Positions 8,220 to 16,600 of a stretch of DNA of 64,000 nucleotides are shown here, in pieces. The stretch is from Billgrantia lactosivorans (GTDB taxonomy: Bacteria; Pseudomonadota; Gammaproteobacteria; Pseudomonadales; Halomonadaceae). The stretch is from assembly GCF_003254665.1 (NCBI RefSeq), contig NZ_QHGY01000002.1, positions 355,517-419,516 of the forward strand. Reading direction: 5' to 3'. The notes under the pieces are model-generated. The model worked only from the letters and a program-made list of their open reading frames with translations, made no database searches and had not been told where the DNA came from. The translations under genes were made by a program, and so were the position numbers. How positions within the stretch are numbered: the first letter of the stretch is position 1; the number at the start of each line of letters is the position of its first letter.

Positions 8220-9012
8220 CAGAACTTCTCCTAGACCACCTTGTAGGAACAAGGCTGATTCGTAACGTCTATCGAGAAGAGGACCTTTCCGCTGTCATGG
8301 ATTTTTTTCATCACATCTGAATTCGCGGAACCGACAATCAAATGGCAAGGCGAAGTGAGGCTGGGCATATGTTTTGACCCGAATCTTTGCATTCTTAAGG
8401 TTATACTCAGCAAATGGGAAAGTTTTACTGACTACCAACTGCATAATTCGCAGCAATCTCCTGACATGATCACGCCGCCTCTTCATCGCTCTTGCCGTTT
8501 GACGATGCCACTGCTCCAACTCCACGCAGCCTTGAAGGCTCGGTTAGCGCACCGTCGCTTCATCCATCTCCAGAAAACTTCTGCGAGATTCAGCTCCGGC
8601 GAGCAGGGAGGAGGAGACTCCAGCCGAAGTCAGTCCTTCCTGAACCACAGGCCGACTCAGCATATCGTGCCCTAGCGGCCCCGCTGAGCCGGCACTCTCC
8701 CAAGGCCGAGTTCACCCTTCGCCGCTAGATCTCGTGGTACCAGATCAGCGATTGATGCGGTGGTAGTCCTGAGCGGGAGCGGCTCTTCACCAACTTCTCG
8801 GGCTCGGGCGACCCACTGACTGTGCGCCTTGCCGACCTCCAGGCGTTCGAGGCAGGCTAAACAGCTAGGGCTATTTGCTAAACAGATCAGTCGCTCAGGA
8901 ACCGACAAATAAACATTTACTAATCGGTCGAATGAACCCGAAGTGCGCCGGCACTGGAAAAAGAAATAAAGCATTTGCTCGACACATTTTAATAATGCTG
9001 AAGCAAATTTTA
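8220..9012. other. Degenerate stretch between dehydrogenase and TetR genes
   Basis: No intact gene is supported. The first 100 bases should carry the promoter of the dehydrogenase gene. A decayed IS630-like transposase end lies at 8483-8611 (separate entry). The last 150 bases, downstream of the TetR stop, are AT-rich. Short open frames here have no domain or ribosome site. Confidence 0.5.
8483..8611 (-). pseudogene. Fragment resembling IS630-family transposase C-terminus
   Basis: Forty-two codons on the minus strand read PPCSPELNLAEVFWRWMK, then RRCANRAF, and end at a TGA at 8483. The pattern P-P-x-S-P-E-L-N-x-x-E-x-x-W-x-x-x-K is the end of the DDE_3 domain in IS630 transposases, where the last catalytic Glu sits. 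Nothing recognisable remains upstream. The match is short, so the assignment is tentative. Confidence 0.45.
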
Positions 9013-9666
9013 TTATTCTTTGCCTACGTTTTTTCCGTAGGCATCGAAGAACATTTTTGACACCACGGCTACAAGGTTCTCCAGCTCTCTAAAGGAGCCC
9101 TTTTCAGTTGAGAACTGCGCCGAACTGTTAATGACCATTGCGATAACCATCGCGGCTTCCTTCGACACTACTTTTTCTATCAGCTCTCCATTGGCCAAAG
9201 CTATTTTAATCGCTTCGGTCACGAGGTTATATAGTGCTTCGCTGAAGTAGCTGAGCTGGCGCTGGGAGTCGGTGCTAATGACATCTGTCTCGAGCCTTAG
9301 GCGCGCAATTAGACTCCAAGGATTACCACTTTCCCCGGATGGGTTGAATTTGAGATAACGTGATCGATTGAACTCGATGACCTTATAAATTTTGTCTTGC
9401 AAAGTCATCGAGCTGTCGCGCCATATTGCGCCGTGAACTTCTAGTGTATGCTCAACATAATCCCTGACGACTTCATCGATGACGCCGTCCTTGCTCTGGA
9501 AGTGGTAAAAAATGTTAGTCGTCGTCGTGCCAGTTTCTTTAGCAATCTTCGACATGGTCGTACCACGATAGCCATTTCTAATAAGCATATCACTTACAAT
9601 ACACTTAATAGCATCTCGAGTATTTCTAGATGCTGGCTTTTGAGGTTGGAAGCTAACGGATGACAT
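9013..9666 (-). CDS. TetR-family transcriptional regulator of the catabolic island
   Basis: A 217-residue regulator. The helix-turn-helix spans about residues 15-62, with NGYRGTTMSKIAKETGT and then TTNIFYHFQSKDGVIDEVV, the standard TetR recognition block. The C-terminal ligand-binding helices are not similar to any subgroup I can name. Its ATG overlaps the TAA of the CoA-transferase gene by one base (TAATG), so it is the second gene of that operon and probably autoregulated. Two matching palindromes in the divergent promoter (11301-11318 and 11453-11468) are the likely operators. The gene is AT-rich relative to the chromosome, as are its neighbours. Confidence 0.85.
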   Translation of the reverse strand: MSSVSFQPQKPASRNTRDAIKCIVSDMLIRNGYRGTTMSKIAKETGTTTTNIFYHFQSKDGVIDEVVRDYVEHTLEVHGAIWRDSSMTLQDKIYKVIEFNRSRYLKFNPSGESGNPWSLIARLRLETDVISTDSQRQLSYFSEALYNLVTEAIKIALANGELIEKVVSKEAAMVIAMVINSSAQFSTEKGSFRELENLVAVVSKMFFDAYGKNVGKE

Positions 9667-11240
9667 TATTGCTTAGCACCTGTATATTTATCCAGCAAGC
9701 TCTGATCGAGTCCCATGGGTTTGTCGATGAATATTCGACGATCCATCTCTTTAAGTTCTTTAGAAATAAGCGGCTGAAAATCCATGAGCGCCAAAATATC
9801 GCGCTCAATATCAATTCCTGGAGCGTACTCCACTAGCTCTAGCCCCGAAGGTGTTGCACGAAATACAGCACGCTCTGTGATATAAGTCACCTCTTGCTCT
9901 CGCGAAAGACCGTACTCGGCATTGTAGGTAAGTTGCTCGACCGTTTCGACGAAGCGCCGGAAGCGGCCCTCGTTTTCGATACGAAGCTCACCGTCAATGG
10001 TCGAGATATCAAGACCACCAGCTGTGAAAGTACCTGCAAAAACCATCGACTTGGCATTCTGGCTAATATTTATGAAACCTCCAATGCCGATGATGCGGTT
10101 CTTGAATCGGCTGATGTTAACGTTGCCTGCAGGATCGATTTCGACGAATGAAAGAAAGGCCAAGTCCAGTCCTCCACCATCATAAAAGTCGAATTGATAG
10201 GGTTGATCAACGATAGCATCGTAGTTCCATGCGGCGCCAGCATCCAGGCCGAAAGCTGGTGCGCCACCAATCAGCCCCTGCTCATTGGTCAGTGTGAATT
10301 GATCGATCACGCCCTCTTCTGCTGCGACAAGTCCGACGCCGGTGCATATACCCGAACCAATATTGCAGATCAAGCCGGGCACTATTTCCATGGCACAGCG
10401 GCGAGCGACGATCTTGCGGGCATCAAGTGCTAGTCGCGGAAACCCAGAAGTCGAAACTTTGAGTGCACCCGCGTAGGACGGGTTATACATTGTCTGAAAG
10501 GTCTGCATTTGGTCTGGAACAACAACGACGTAATCGACCAAAATGCCGGGTATCTTGACCGTTTTGGCCGCTAGCGTGCCTGCCTTGGCTATCTGTTTGA
10601 CTTGAACAATGACCTTACCGCCGCATTTTTTTGTTGCTTGGGCCATGGAGAGCATCTCGCCCCAGATAGCCTCATCTTCCATGGAAATGTTGCCATTTTC
10701 ATCCGCCGTTGTCCCGCGAAGTAGGGCCACGTCGATATGAAAGGCACGGTAGTAAAGCCATTCCCGACCGTCTAGTTCGAGTACCTCGACAAGGCTCTCC
10801 GAATCCCTGCAGCTTTGACGCCCACCCTCGAGGCGGGGGTCAACGAAAGTGTGAAGCCCGACGTGGGTAATGAGACCAGGCCGGCCTCCAGCAATCTCGC
10901 GCGTGAGCTGTGACAGCACGCCCTGGGGGAGGGTGTAAGCTTCGACCAGATCTTGGGCGGCAAGCGCGGCGACGCTGGGAGCATCTGACAACGTGCCGCA
11001 TACGATGCGCTTAAGCAAGCCTTCATGAGCAAAGTGGTTCGCCCCGAGCTCTCGCTGATCCCCAAGACCGACCGGGTGAATTGATGTAATGCCGCGAGGG
11101 TGGGCTTCTGCGAGGTAACGTTCCTGGATAGCTTTCATCAAGGCATCGGGAACGGCATGGCCTGATCCTGACCCACCTATGAGCACAGTCTGACCGTCAC
11201 GCACTATCTGGGAAAACTCTTCTAAATCAATCACTTGCAT
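9666..11240 (-). CDS. Family I CoA-transferase (acetate/propionate/3-oxoacid type, alpha-beta fusion)
   Basis: A 524-residue protein starting MQVIDLEEF at 11240, behind AAGGTGAT. An upstream in-frame codon lacks such a site. The N-terminal half (about 1-270) carries G-G-S-G-S-G-H, then later GTTADENGNIS, the alpha-type CoA-transferase domain. The C-terminal half begins near IGSGICTGVG and contains TNEQGLIGGAPAF, where the Glu is the expected catalytic residue forming the glutamyl-CoA thioester. The closing part FAGTFTAGGLDISTIDGEL is typical of the YdiF/propionate CoA-transferase group. It probably activates the island's organic acid by moving CoA from acetyl- or succinyl-CoA (substrate is inference). 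First gene of a two-gene operon with tetR. Confidence 0.88.
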   Translation of the reverse strand: MQVIDLEEFSQIVRDGQTVLIGGSGSGHAVPDALMKAIQERYLAEAHPRGITSIHPVGLGDQRELGANHFAHEGLLKRIVCGTLSDAPSVAALAAQDLVEAYTLPQGVLSQLTREIAGGRPGLITHVGLHTFVDPRLEGGRQSCRDSESLVEVLELDGREWLYYRAFHIDVALLRGTTADENGNISMEDEAIWGEMLSMAQATKKCGGKVIVQVKQIAKAGTLAAKTVKIPGILVDYVVVVPDQMQTFQTMYNPSYAGALKVSTSGFPRLALDARKIVARRCAMEIVPGLICNIGSGICTGVGLVAAEEGVIDQFTLTNEQGLIGGAPAFGLDAGAAWNYDAIVDQPYQFDFYDGGGLDLAFLSFVEIDPAGNVNISRFKNRIIGIGGFINISQNAKSMVFAGTFTAGGLDISTIDGELRIENEGRFRRFVETVEQLTYNAEYGLSREQEVTYITERAVFRATPSGLELVEYAPGIDIERDILALMDFQPLISKELKEMDRRIFIDKPMGLDQSLLDKYTGAKQ

Positions 11241-11300
11241 AATTATCACCTTTAAAAAAGCCGTGACAAGCGTCACTGGGTCAAGCCCTGATCTGGTAAG

Positions 11301-11318
11301 TTACTGATCGATCGGTAA
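11301..11318. promoter_or_regulatory. TetR operator-like palindrome, CoA-transferase side
   Basis: TTACTGATCGATCGGTAA is an 18-base inverted repeat with a single mismatched pair. It lies about 60 bases upstream of the CoA-transferase start and shares 14 of its bases with the second palindrome at 11453-11468. A linked TetR gene makes it a good operator candidate. Confidence 0.6.
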
Positions 11319-11452
11319 GCCTTATCATAACGTGCGCGTCACCATTTTCAATCCCTGACGCACGATCTTTGTCTCTAGAGGGTGAGCCGGCGAGCGACCG
11401 GCGGCTTTACCTATGGTGGTCTTTTGCGGCGTGCAACTTAAGTCTAATGGCA

Positions 11453-11468
11453 TACTGACCGGTCAGTA
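11453..11468. promoter_or_regulatory. TetR operator-like perfect palindrome, TRAP side
   Basis: TACTGACCGGTCAGTA is a perfect 16-base palindrome about 77 bases before the dctQ start codon. Together with the site at 11301 it suggests the consensus TACTGAyCGrTCrGTAA. Two matching sites, one per divergent operon, fit repression of both by the TetR protein encoded here. Confidence 0.65.
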
Positions 11469-11544
11469 AGTATGCTAATTTCATAATCGGTTCACAAGAG
11501 CAAAACAACAATTTACCTCTATTGTCCGGAGCGGAGGCATAACC

Positions 11545-12081
11545 TTGCAAAACCCTAGTCGCAATTTGTTTAGAGCAATCGATATCTTCAGCGAAGTGTT
11601 AGCGATATCGATGTTGATTGTTGGTTTTCTGGTCGTCGCCCTAGGCGTCATGAGTCGTTATGTGTTCTCGACTCCGGTTCCCTGGACCGGTGAGGTCGCT
11701 AGGTTCGCATTCATCTGGCTATCACTTTCCGGTATAGCCGTCGTCGAGAGGAAGCGCGCTCACTTTCGCATCGACATGTTGGTTCTGACAATGCCTATCG
11801 CCCTGCAGAGGTTAATCTTTTTTATTCGTGAAGCCGTTATCTTGACAGTGCTGGCGCTTATGCTAATCCAAGGGCTGCAATTTACATACCTCGGTCTCAA
11901 TGCCTATTCCACAACGCTTCAGATCCCTCTCTATATAGTTTACGGAGCACTACCTCTATCGGTTACCTTTACGTTGGTAAATCGGTTGCGAGTCGTAAGT
12001 GAAGATTTCAAAGACTTGTATTCATTAAATCCGCAAGCCGCTCAAAAAGCGAGAGCTACTTCGTCAGGAGGGACCGAATAA
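11545..12081 (+). CDS. TRAP transporter small membrane subunit (DctQ type)
   Basis: A 178-residue inner-membrane protein with four hydrophobic segments (about residues 18-38, 55-75, 92-112 and 132-152), the DctQ layout. The motif RYVFSTPVPWTGEVARF is the conserved region of the family. The start is TTG at 11545, favoured by GGAGG seven bases upstream. DctQ joins the DctM permease and the periplasmic DctP protein to import organic acids with sodium. The stop overlaps the dctM start (TAATG). First gene of an operon of at least eight genes running to 18620. Confidence 0.88.
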   Translation: MQNPSRNLFRAIDIFSEVLAISMLIVGFLVVALGVMSRYVFSTPVPWTGEVARFAFIWLSLSGIAVVERKRAHFRIDMLVLTMPIALQRLIFFIREAVILTVLALMLIQGLQFTYLGLNAYSTTLQIPLYIVYGALPLSVTFTLVNRLRVVSEDFKDLYSLNPQAAQKARATSSGGTE

Positions 12082-13364
12082 TGTCGGCGATAGCGCTGCT
12101 GAGTAGTTTTTTCGTACTAATAAGTATCGGCGTGCCAATTGCTTACGCCATGCTGGGTACCGCTTTTTTCGTCCTATTTGTGTTCGAGCCGGGGCTGCCC
12201 AACATGATCGTTCCGCAGAAGTTTTATGGTGGGACCGATAACTATATTTTGCTATGTATTCCTTTTTTCATGCTTGCCGGTGAGCTGATGGGGCTGACGC
12301 CACTGTTTGATCGGTTAATGAAAGTTGCCAACGCCATTGTTGGACAAATACGTGGCGGCCTAAGTCATGTCAATATTGTAGTAAGTATGCTTTTTGCGGG
12401 TATATCTGGAGCGGCTAGCGCTGATACTTCAGCAGTGGGGAGTATGATGATACCGGCAATGGTCAAGCAGGGATATACCAAATCCTATGCCACAGCCGTA
12501 ACGGTAATCTCATCCGTAATTGGCGTCATCATTCCTCCCTCAGGGATCATGATCGTCGCTGCACTTGCGACCGGGACGTCAGTTTCCAATGTTTTTTTAG
12601 GTGGTGTCATCCCTGGCATCGTGGCTGGTTTGAGCCTGCTCATTGTTTCTCTCATATACGGTTATAAAAAAGGCTTTCCGAAATCCGCCGCGATGAGCTG
12701 GCGTGAACGAAGCCGCGCCTTATGGCTTGGAATGCCAGGATTGGGTATACCTGTCGTCATCATCGGGGGGATTTTGGGTGGCTTCGTTACTCCCACCGAA
12801 GCCGCGAACCTAGCGGTCGTCTACGCGATCATTGTTGGCGCCTTACTGATCAAAGGCATACCGCCGCTTCATAAGTTGTACCAAAGCCTGGTAACGGTCG
12901 TGACGAGGCTCTCGGCAATCATGTTTTGCTTAGGAGCTTCGATGGTTCTGGCTTGGTTTTTCGCTATTGCTGGCGTTCCAGAAATCGTTGCCGGCGCTAT
13001 AACGACGGTCACGGATAATATATATGGTGTCATGGCATTGATGCTTATCAGCTATTTAATTATCGGCACCTTCTTGGATCCTCTGCCGGCCATTCTGATC
13101 TTTTCTCCCATTTTTCAGCCGATTGCTTCCTCATTTGGAATCTCGGATGTCCACTTCACCGTAGTCATGGTGATGGGGTTGTCAATCGGTCTAGCAACAC
13201 CGCCGGTCGGTTCCTGCATTTTTGTGGGCTCGGCAATTAGCGGGTTGAGCATCGACAAATTTGTGAAGGACCTTCTGCCATTCCTCGCCGCGATGGCTGC
13301 GGCGCTGGTATTGGTAGCCTTTGTTCCTTCACTAGTAGAGTGGTTGCCAACAATCGCGCAATAG
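12081..13364 (+). CDS. TRAP transporter large permease (DctM type)
   Basis: A 427-residue permease with about twelve hydrophobic segments. Family hallmarks include GISGAASADTSAVGSMMIPAM (residues about 107-127), the SSVIGVIIPPSGIMIVAA block, and near the end MGLSIGLATPPVGSCIF. It forms the sodium-coupled transport channel for the solute delivered by DctP. It overlaps dctQ by one base, so the two subunits are co-translated. Its length is normal for the family, and no damage is seen. Confidence 0.92.
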   Translation: MSAIALLSSFFVLISIGVPIAYAMLGTAFFVLFVFEPGLPNMIVPQKFYGGTDNYILLCIPFFMLAGELMGLTPLFDRLMKVANAIVGQIRGGLSHVNIVVSMLFAGISGAASADTSAVGSMMIPAMVKQGYTKSYATAVTVISSVIGVIIPPSGIMIVAALATGTSVSNVFLGGVIPGIVAGLSLLIVSLIYGYKKGFPKSAAMSWRERSRALWLGMPGLGIPVVIIGGILGGFVTPTEAANLAVVYAIIVGALLIKGIPPLHKLYQSLVTVVTRLSAIMFCLGASMVLAWFFAIAGVPEIVAGAITTVTDNIYGVMALMLISYLIIGTFLDPLPAILIFSPIFQPIASSFGISDVHFTVVMVMGLSIGLATPPVGSCIFVGSAISGLSIDKFVKDLLPFLAAMAAALVLVAFVPSLVEWLPTIAQ

Positions 13365-13414
13365 TGACGACAATGGCGCCACAAGATAGGCCATCAACTC
13401 TAGAGGACAAAAAA

Positions 13415-14404
13415 ATGCGAAACATTAACATTACAAAGCCCACCATCCTGGTAGGCATCTTGTGCCTGTCGAGCCAAGTCTACGGTGCGACAGAGTTGCG
13501 CTTCGCCAGTAGTCAGCCAGAGACAGGTGGCTACATGGGCGAGTACGTCAAGGTCTTAGGCGATTCGATAGAAGAAAGGACGAATAGTGATGTGACGGTT
13601 AAGGGATATTACTCTGGCGCCCTCGGTTCGAACGAGCGCGAGCTCGCCGAGATGACCAAAAGCGGCGGCGTCGACATTGCTAACACCGCGACGACTTATA
13701 TTCAGGGATGGATGCCCTCATCCAAAATTTTTGATTTTCCCTACATGTTTAGCGACGTCGAGCACTACAAGAAAGTGATTCAAGGGGATATCGGCGATCG
13801 TCTCAAAGACGAAGCGCGTGATGATGGCGTCGAGGTTCTGTCCTTCGTCATCGCAGGCTTCAGAAGTATCTTCAATAACGAACGTCCCGTTCATTCGGTT
13901 GAAGATCTGGAGGGTTTGACGATTCGTTCTATGGAAAGCCCAATCTATGTCGACATGTTTGAACGCCTTGGTATGCGGCCTACGCCGATGCCTTCTTCTG
14001 AGCTTTACAGCGCGCTTCAGTTGGGCACCGTCGACGCCGGGGAGAACGATCCCGCTAGCGTGATGGCCTGGGGCTGGAACGAGGTTATCGATTACTACAC
14101 GTTGGATCGGCACTCGATTGCAGTCATGGCAATCATCATGAACAAGGATCGGTTTGATTCCTTCGATGGGCAGACACAGGATGCCATTCTAGAAGCCGGG
14201 CGTGAAGCTGAGAACTACCAGATCGATTATATCCAGGAAGCGTGGTCCGATAGCCTCGAACAGATTGTCGACTCGGGTGTTGAGGTCGTAGAACTGGATG
14301 AGGATGCCATGCGTGAGTTCCGCGAGGCCGTCAGACCCACTATCGATGAGTTCGAGTCGGAAGTCGGCGCCGATCTGATCGAGTCCGTGCGCTCGCTGGA
14401 ATGA
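13415..14404 (+). CDS. TRAP transporter substrate-binding protein (DctP type)
   Basis: A 329-residue periplasmic binding protein. Translation starts at ATG 13415 after AGAGGAC; a longer frame from 13340 overlaps dctM and would destroy the signal peptide. The leader MRNINITKPTILVGILCLSS ends near V-Y-G-A, giving a mature protein starting around TELRFASSQPETGG. Conserved DctP features include GGVDIANT, FDFPYMF, then NNERPV and the segment LGTVDAGENDP that contacts the ligand carboxylate in the family. R-S-M-E-S carries the Arg that normally pairs with a carboxylate. This suits an organic acid ligand, but the exact acid cannot be read from sequence. Confidence 0.92.
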   Translation: MRNINITKPTILVGILCLSSQVYGATELRFASSQPETGGYMGEYVKVLGDSIEERTNSDVTVKGYYSGALGSNERELAEMTKSGGVDIANTATTYIQGWMPSSKIFDFPYMFSDVEHYKKVIQGDIGDRLKDEARDDGVEVLSFVIAGFRSIFNNERPVHSVEDLEGLTIRSMESPIYVDMFERLGMRPTPMPSSELYSALQLGTVDAGENDPASVMAWGWNEVIDYYTLDRHSIAVMAIIMNKDRFDSFDGQTQDAILEAGREAENYQIDYIQEAWSDSLEQIVDSGVEVVELDEDAMREFREAVRPTIDEFESEVGADLIESVRSLE

Positions 14405-14447
14405 TGAGTCGCTACCGGTATTCCCGTCTTACTAAGTAAGGAAAGAC

Positions 14448-15317
14448 ATGGAATTCTCCAATGTATCCAAAGTGGGGCGCGAGCCCCACTTCCTCAATGG
14501 CGCGACGCGAATATGCGCCATCGTGGGTGACCCGATAGAACAAGTGGGTTCTCCAGAACGCTTCAATCAGCAATACCAAAAAAAAGGCGACAACGCAGTA
14601 CTTATCCCGCTTCATGTCACGCCTGAGGATCTTGCTGCTGTCGTGAAGAGCCTGCGCGCAGTGCGAAACTTCCAGGGTCTCGTCATCACTGTGCCCCATA
14701 AACAGCAGGCGTTGAGGCTCCTGGATCACTGTACCCCAAGGGCGAAGCGTATCGGCGCGGTTAATGCGATCCGATTTACTCTGGGCGGGCTTTACGGCGA
14801 CAACTTTGATGGGGAGGGATTCGCGCGAGGATTGGCAGCCAGCGGTGGCCGGGTTCGAGGAAAACGCGTGATGATCATCGGGGCGGGAGGCGCAGGTCAT
14901 GCCATCGCCGATGCGATGGCCGAGCACGGCGCTGAATCAATCGGAGTCCATGATTTGGATCGCCATCGAGCCGATCACCTTGTCGCTAATCTTCGCAGCG
15001 GCTGGCCGGGGTTCGATGCCGAATCGGTAGACAACGATCCCGCCGGTTTCGACATCATTATCAACGCAAGCCCGGCTGGCGGCAACGTTGATCAAGCTTT
15101 ACCGACTGATCCCGCACGTATCGATGCAGGTGCGCACGTCGCCGACATACTGCTCAAGCCGCGAATCACCGCTTTTCTCAAGGCCTGCGAGGCGAGAGGA
15201 CTTGGGGTCATGCCTGGCTACCTCATGCTCGACAATCAGATCGAAGCGATTGCCGAATTTTTCGATGCCAGCTCAGCCGAGGCGGCTGAACGATATCCTC
15301 ATGGTAAAACTTATTAG
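14448..15317 (+). CDS. Shikimate/quinate dehydrogenase-like NAD(P)-dependent oxidoreductase (AroE family)
   Basis: A 289-residue AroE-fold enzyme. The N-terminal catalytic domain has GDPIEQVGSPERFN (the shikimate-binding region, with Ser), VITVPHKQQ (catalytic Lys) and GDNFDGEGF (catalytic Asp). The NAD(P) domain has the loop IIGAGGAGHAIADAM. It is not the housekeeping AroE: it lies in a catabolic operon and departs from AroE in the substrate loop. Its substrate is probably a hydroxylated ring acid or a relative, oxidised at one hydroxyl (inference). It follows dctP by 43 bases with TAAGGAAAG upstream, consistent with one operon. Confidence 0.85.
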   Translation: MEFSNVSKVGREPHFLNGATRICAIVGDPIEQVGSPERFNQQYQKKGDNAVLIPLHVTPEDLAAVVKSLRAVRNFQGLVITVPHKQQALRLLDHCTPRAKRIGAVNAIRFTLGGLYGDNFDGEGFARGLAASGGRVRGKRVMIIGAGGAGHAIADAMAEHGAESIGVHDLDRHRADHLVANLRSGWPGFDAESVDNDPAGFDIIINASPAGGNVDQALPTDPARIDAGAHVADILLKPRITAFLKACEARGLGVMPGYLMLDNQIEAIAEFFDASSAEAAERYPHGKTY

Positions 15318-15328
15318 GGAGATTCGTG

Positions 15329-16093
15329 ATGGATCTCATCCATTATGGTGTGCAGGACGGAGTTGCTGAGATTCGGCTCGACCGTCCCGATAAGTTGAAC
15401 GCCATTACGCCAGCCATGGCTTCGGAACTTTCTCGGCTGGCTCGGTGCGCCAATGACGACGACAACGTCAAAGCTGTCCTTCTGACCAGCGCTGGTCCTC
15501 GCGCGTTCTGCGCCGGTACTGACCTACAATCGCTCGCCGGCTATGCGAATGCGTGGGCGTTTCGCAACCGCTGTGAATACGCCGCGGCCATTCGCGACAT
15601 CCGCAAGCCTGTCGTGGCCGCGTTGAAAGGCTGGGTACTCGGCGGCGGTGCCGAGTTGGCGCTCGCGGCGGACATACGTGTCGCCGACGAGACCGCCCGA
15701 TTCGGATTTCCTGAAGTGTCTCACGGCTGGGTCGGGGGTGGGGGTGCCTCGCAATTGCTGCCACGGCTTTGCGGCTACGGCCAGGCGATGAACTTGCTGC
15801 TTACAGGCAAGACGATTGACTGCTACGAGGCCTACCGAGTCGGTCTCTGCGAGCACGTAGTGCACGCGGGGGAGGCCGAGAGCACCGCCCGAGGCCTTTG
15901 TATTGAGATGTCCAAACACAGGTCCATTGCACTTCAATCGGTCAAGGCTTCTGTACGCGCGGCGCTTTGCACGGACCTAGCTTCAGGACTGCGCTACGAA
16001 AACGAAATGAACACGCTCTGCTTCGCGATGTGCGAGCACGTCGAAGGTCTAGAACGCTTTCGATCGCGGAGCAGCGATGAAGGCCACCAGTAA
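15329..16093 (+). CDS. Enoyl-CoA hydratase/isomerase (crotonase) family protein
   Basis: A 254-residue crotonase. The oxyanion-hole segments are AFCAGTDLQSLAG (about residues 58-70) and GWVLGGGAELALAADIR (about 93-109). The position normally holding the second hydratase Glu lies in FPEVSHGWVGGGG. The reaction is uncertain: crotonases hydrate, isomerise or hydrolytically open rings, and a ring-opening role (as for BadI or Oah) would suit this cluster (inference). The start ATG at 15329 is preferred to GTG at 15326 because of its spacing from AGGGAG. Eleven bases separate it from the previous gene. Confidence 0.88.
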   Translation: MDLIHYGVQDGVAEIRLDRPDKLNAITPAMASELSRLARCANDDDNVKAVLLTSAGPRAFCAGTDLQSLAGYANAWAFRNRCEYAAAIRDIRKPVVAALKGWVLGGGAELALAADIRVADETARFGFPEVSHGWVGGGGASQLLPRLCGYGQAMNLLLTGKTIDCYEAYRVGLCEHVVHAGEAESTARGLCIEMSKHRSIALQSVKASVRAALCTDLASGLRYENEMNTLCFAMCEHVEGLERFRSRSSDEGHQ

Positions 16094-16102
16094 TTCGAGG
16101 AC

Positions 16103-16600
16103 ATGTCAGTGCAGCAAACCCATGAAGAAAAGCGAAACAATCGGTTGCTGAAAAGCGGTGACCTCTTCTTCGACGACCTCATCGAAGGGGATTACTTCGT
16201 TACCGATGGAATCATGGTCACTGAGAGCCATGTGGTCGGGTTCGCCGGGCTTTCCGGGGACCGCTTCAGCATTCACTTGGATGATGTGACGGCCCAGCAA
16301 GCGGGCTTTCCCGGAAGGATCGCTCACGGTCTTTTGGTATTGGGGCTGGTCGATGGGTTGATGATGAATTCTGCCGTGAAACCCAGAATCGTGGCCGCGC
16401 TGGGGTGGGACTGGTCTTTCAAGGCACCGGTGCTCATTAATGATCGCGTGCATGCCGAGGCTCGGTTCAAACCTGTACGTCGCACGAAGCGCGGTGATCG
16501 CGGCATCGTGGAGCTTGTGATCACGGTGTTCAAGAACCAGCGCGACGTCGTCCACTCAGGCGTCAAGACACTAATGCTCGAATGCAGGAGTAGCGGATGA
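16103..16600 (+). CDS. MaoC-like hot-dog fold hydratase/dehydratase
   Basis: A 165-residue hot-dog domain protein. The catalytic block FAGLSGDRFSIHLDD at about residues 48-62 carries the Asp and His of R-specific enoyl-CoA hydratases (hydratase 2 motif), followed by GRIAHGLLVLGLVDGLM. Such enzymes add water to a 2-enoyl-CoA with R stereochemistry, or catalyse related (de)hydrations. It is a stand-alone single domain of normal length. Its TGA overlaps the next ATG (ATGA at 16597), so expression is coupled to the DUF993 gene. Confidence 0.85.
   Translation: MSVQQTHEEKRNNRLLKSGDLFFDDLIEGDYFVTDGIMVTESHVVGFAGLSGDRFSIHLDDVTAQQAGFPGRIAHGLLVLGLVDGLMMNSAVKPRIVAALGWDWSFKAPVLINDRVHAEARFKPVRRTKRGDRGIVELVITVFKNQRDVVHSGVKTLMLECRSSG

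Larger units (their letters stand above)
11241..11544. promoter_or_regulatory. Divergent promoter region of the catabolic island
   Basis: This 304-base gap separates the CoA-transferase/tetR operon from the TRAP transporter operon. It contains two related palindromes (separate entries), one beside each operon, and AT-rich sequence suited to promoters. No gene is seen in it. Confidence 0.7.
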
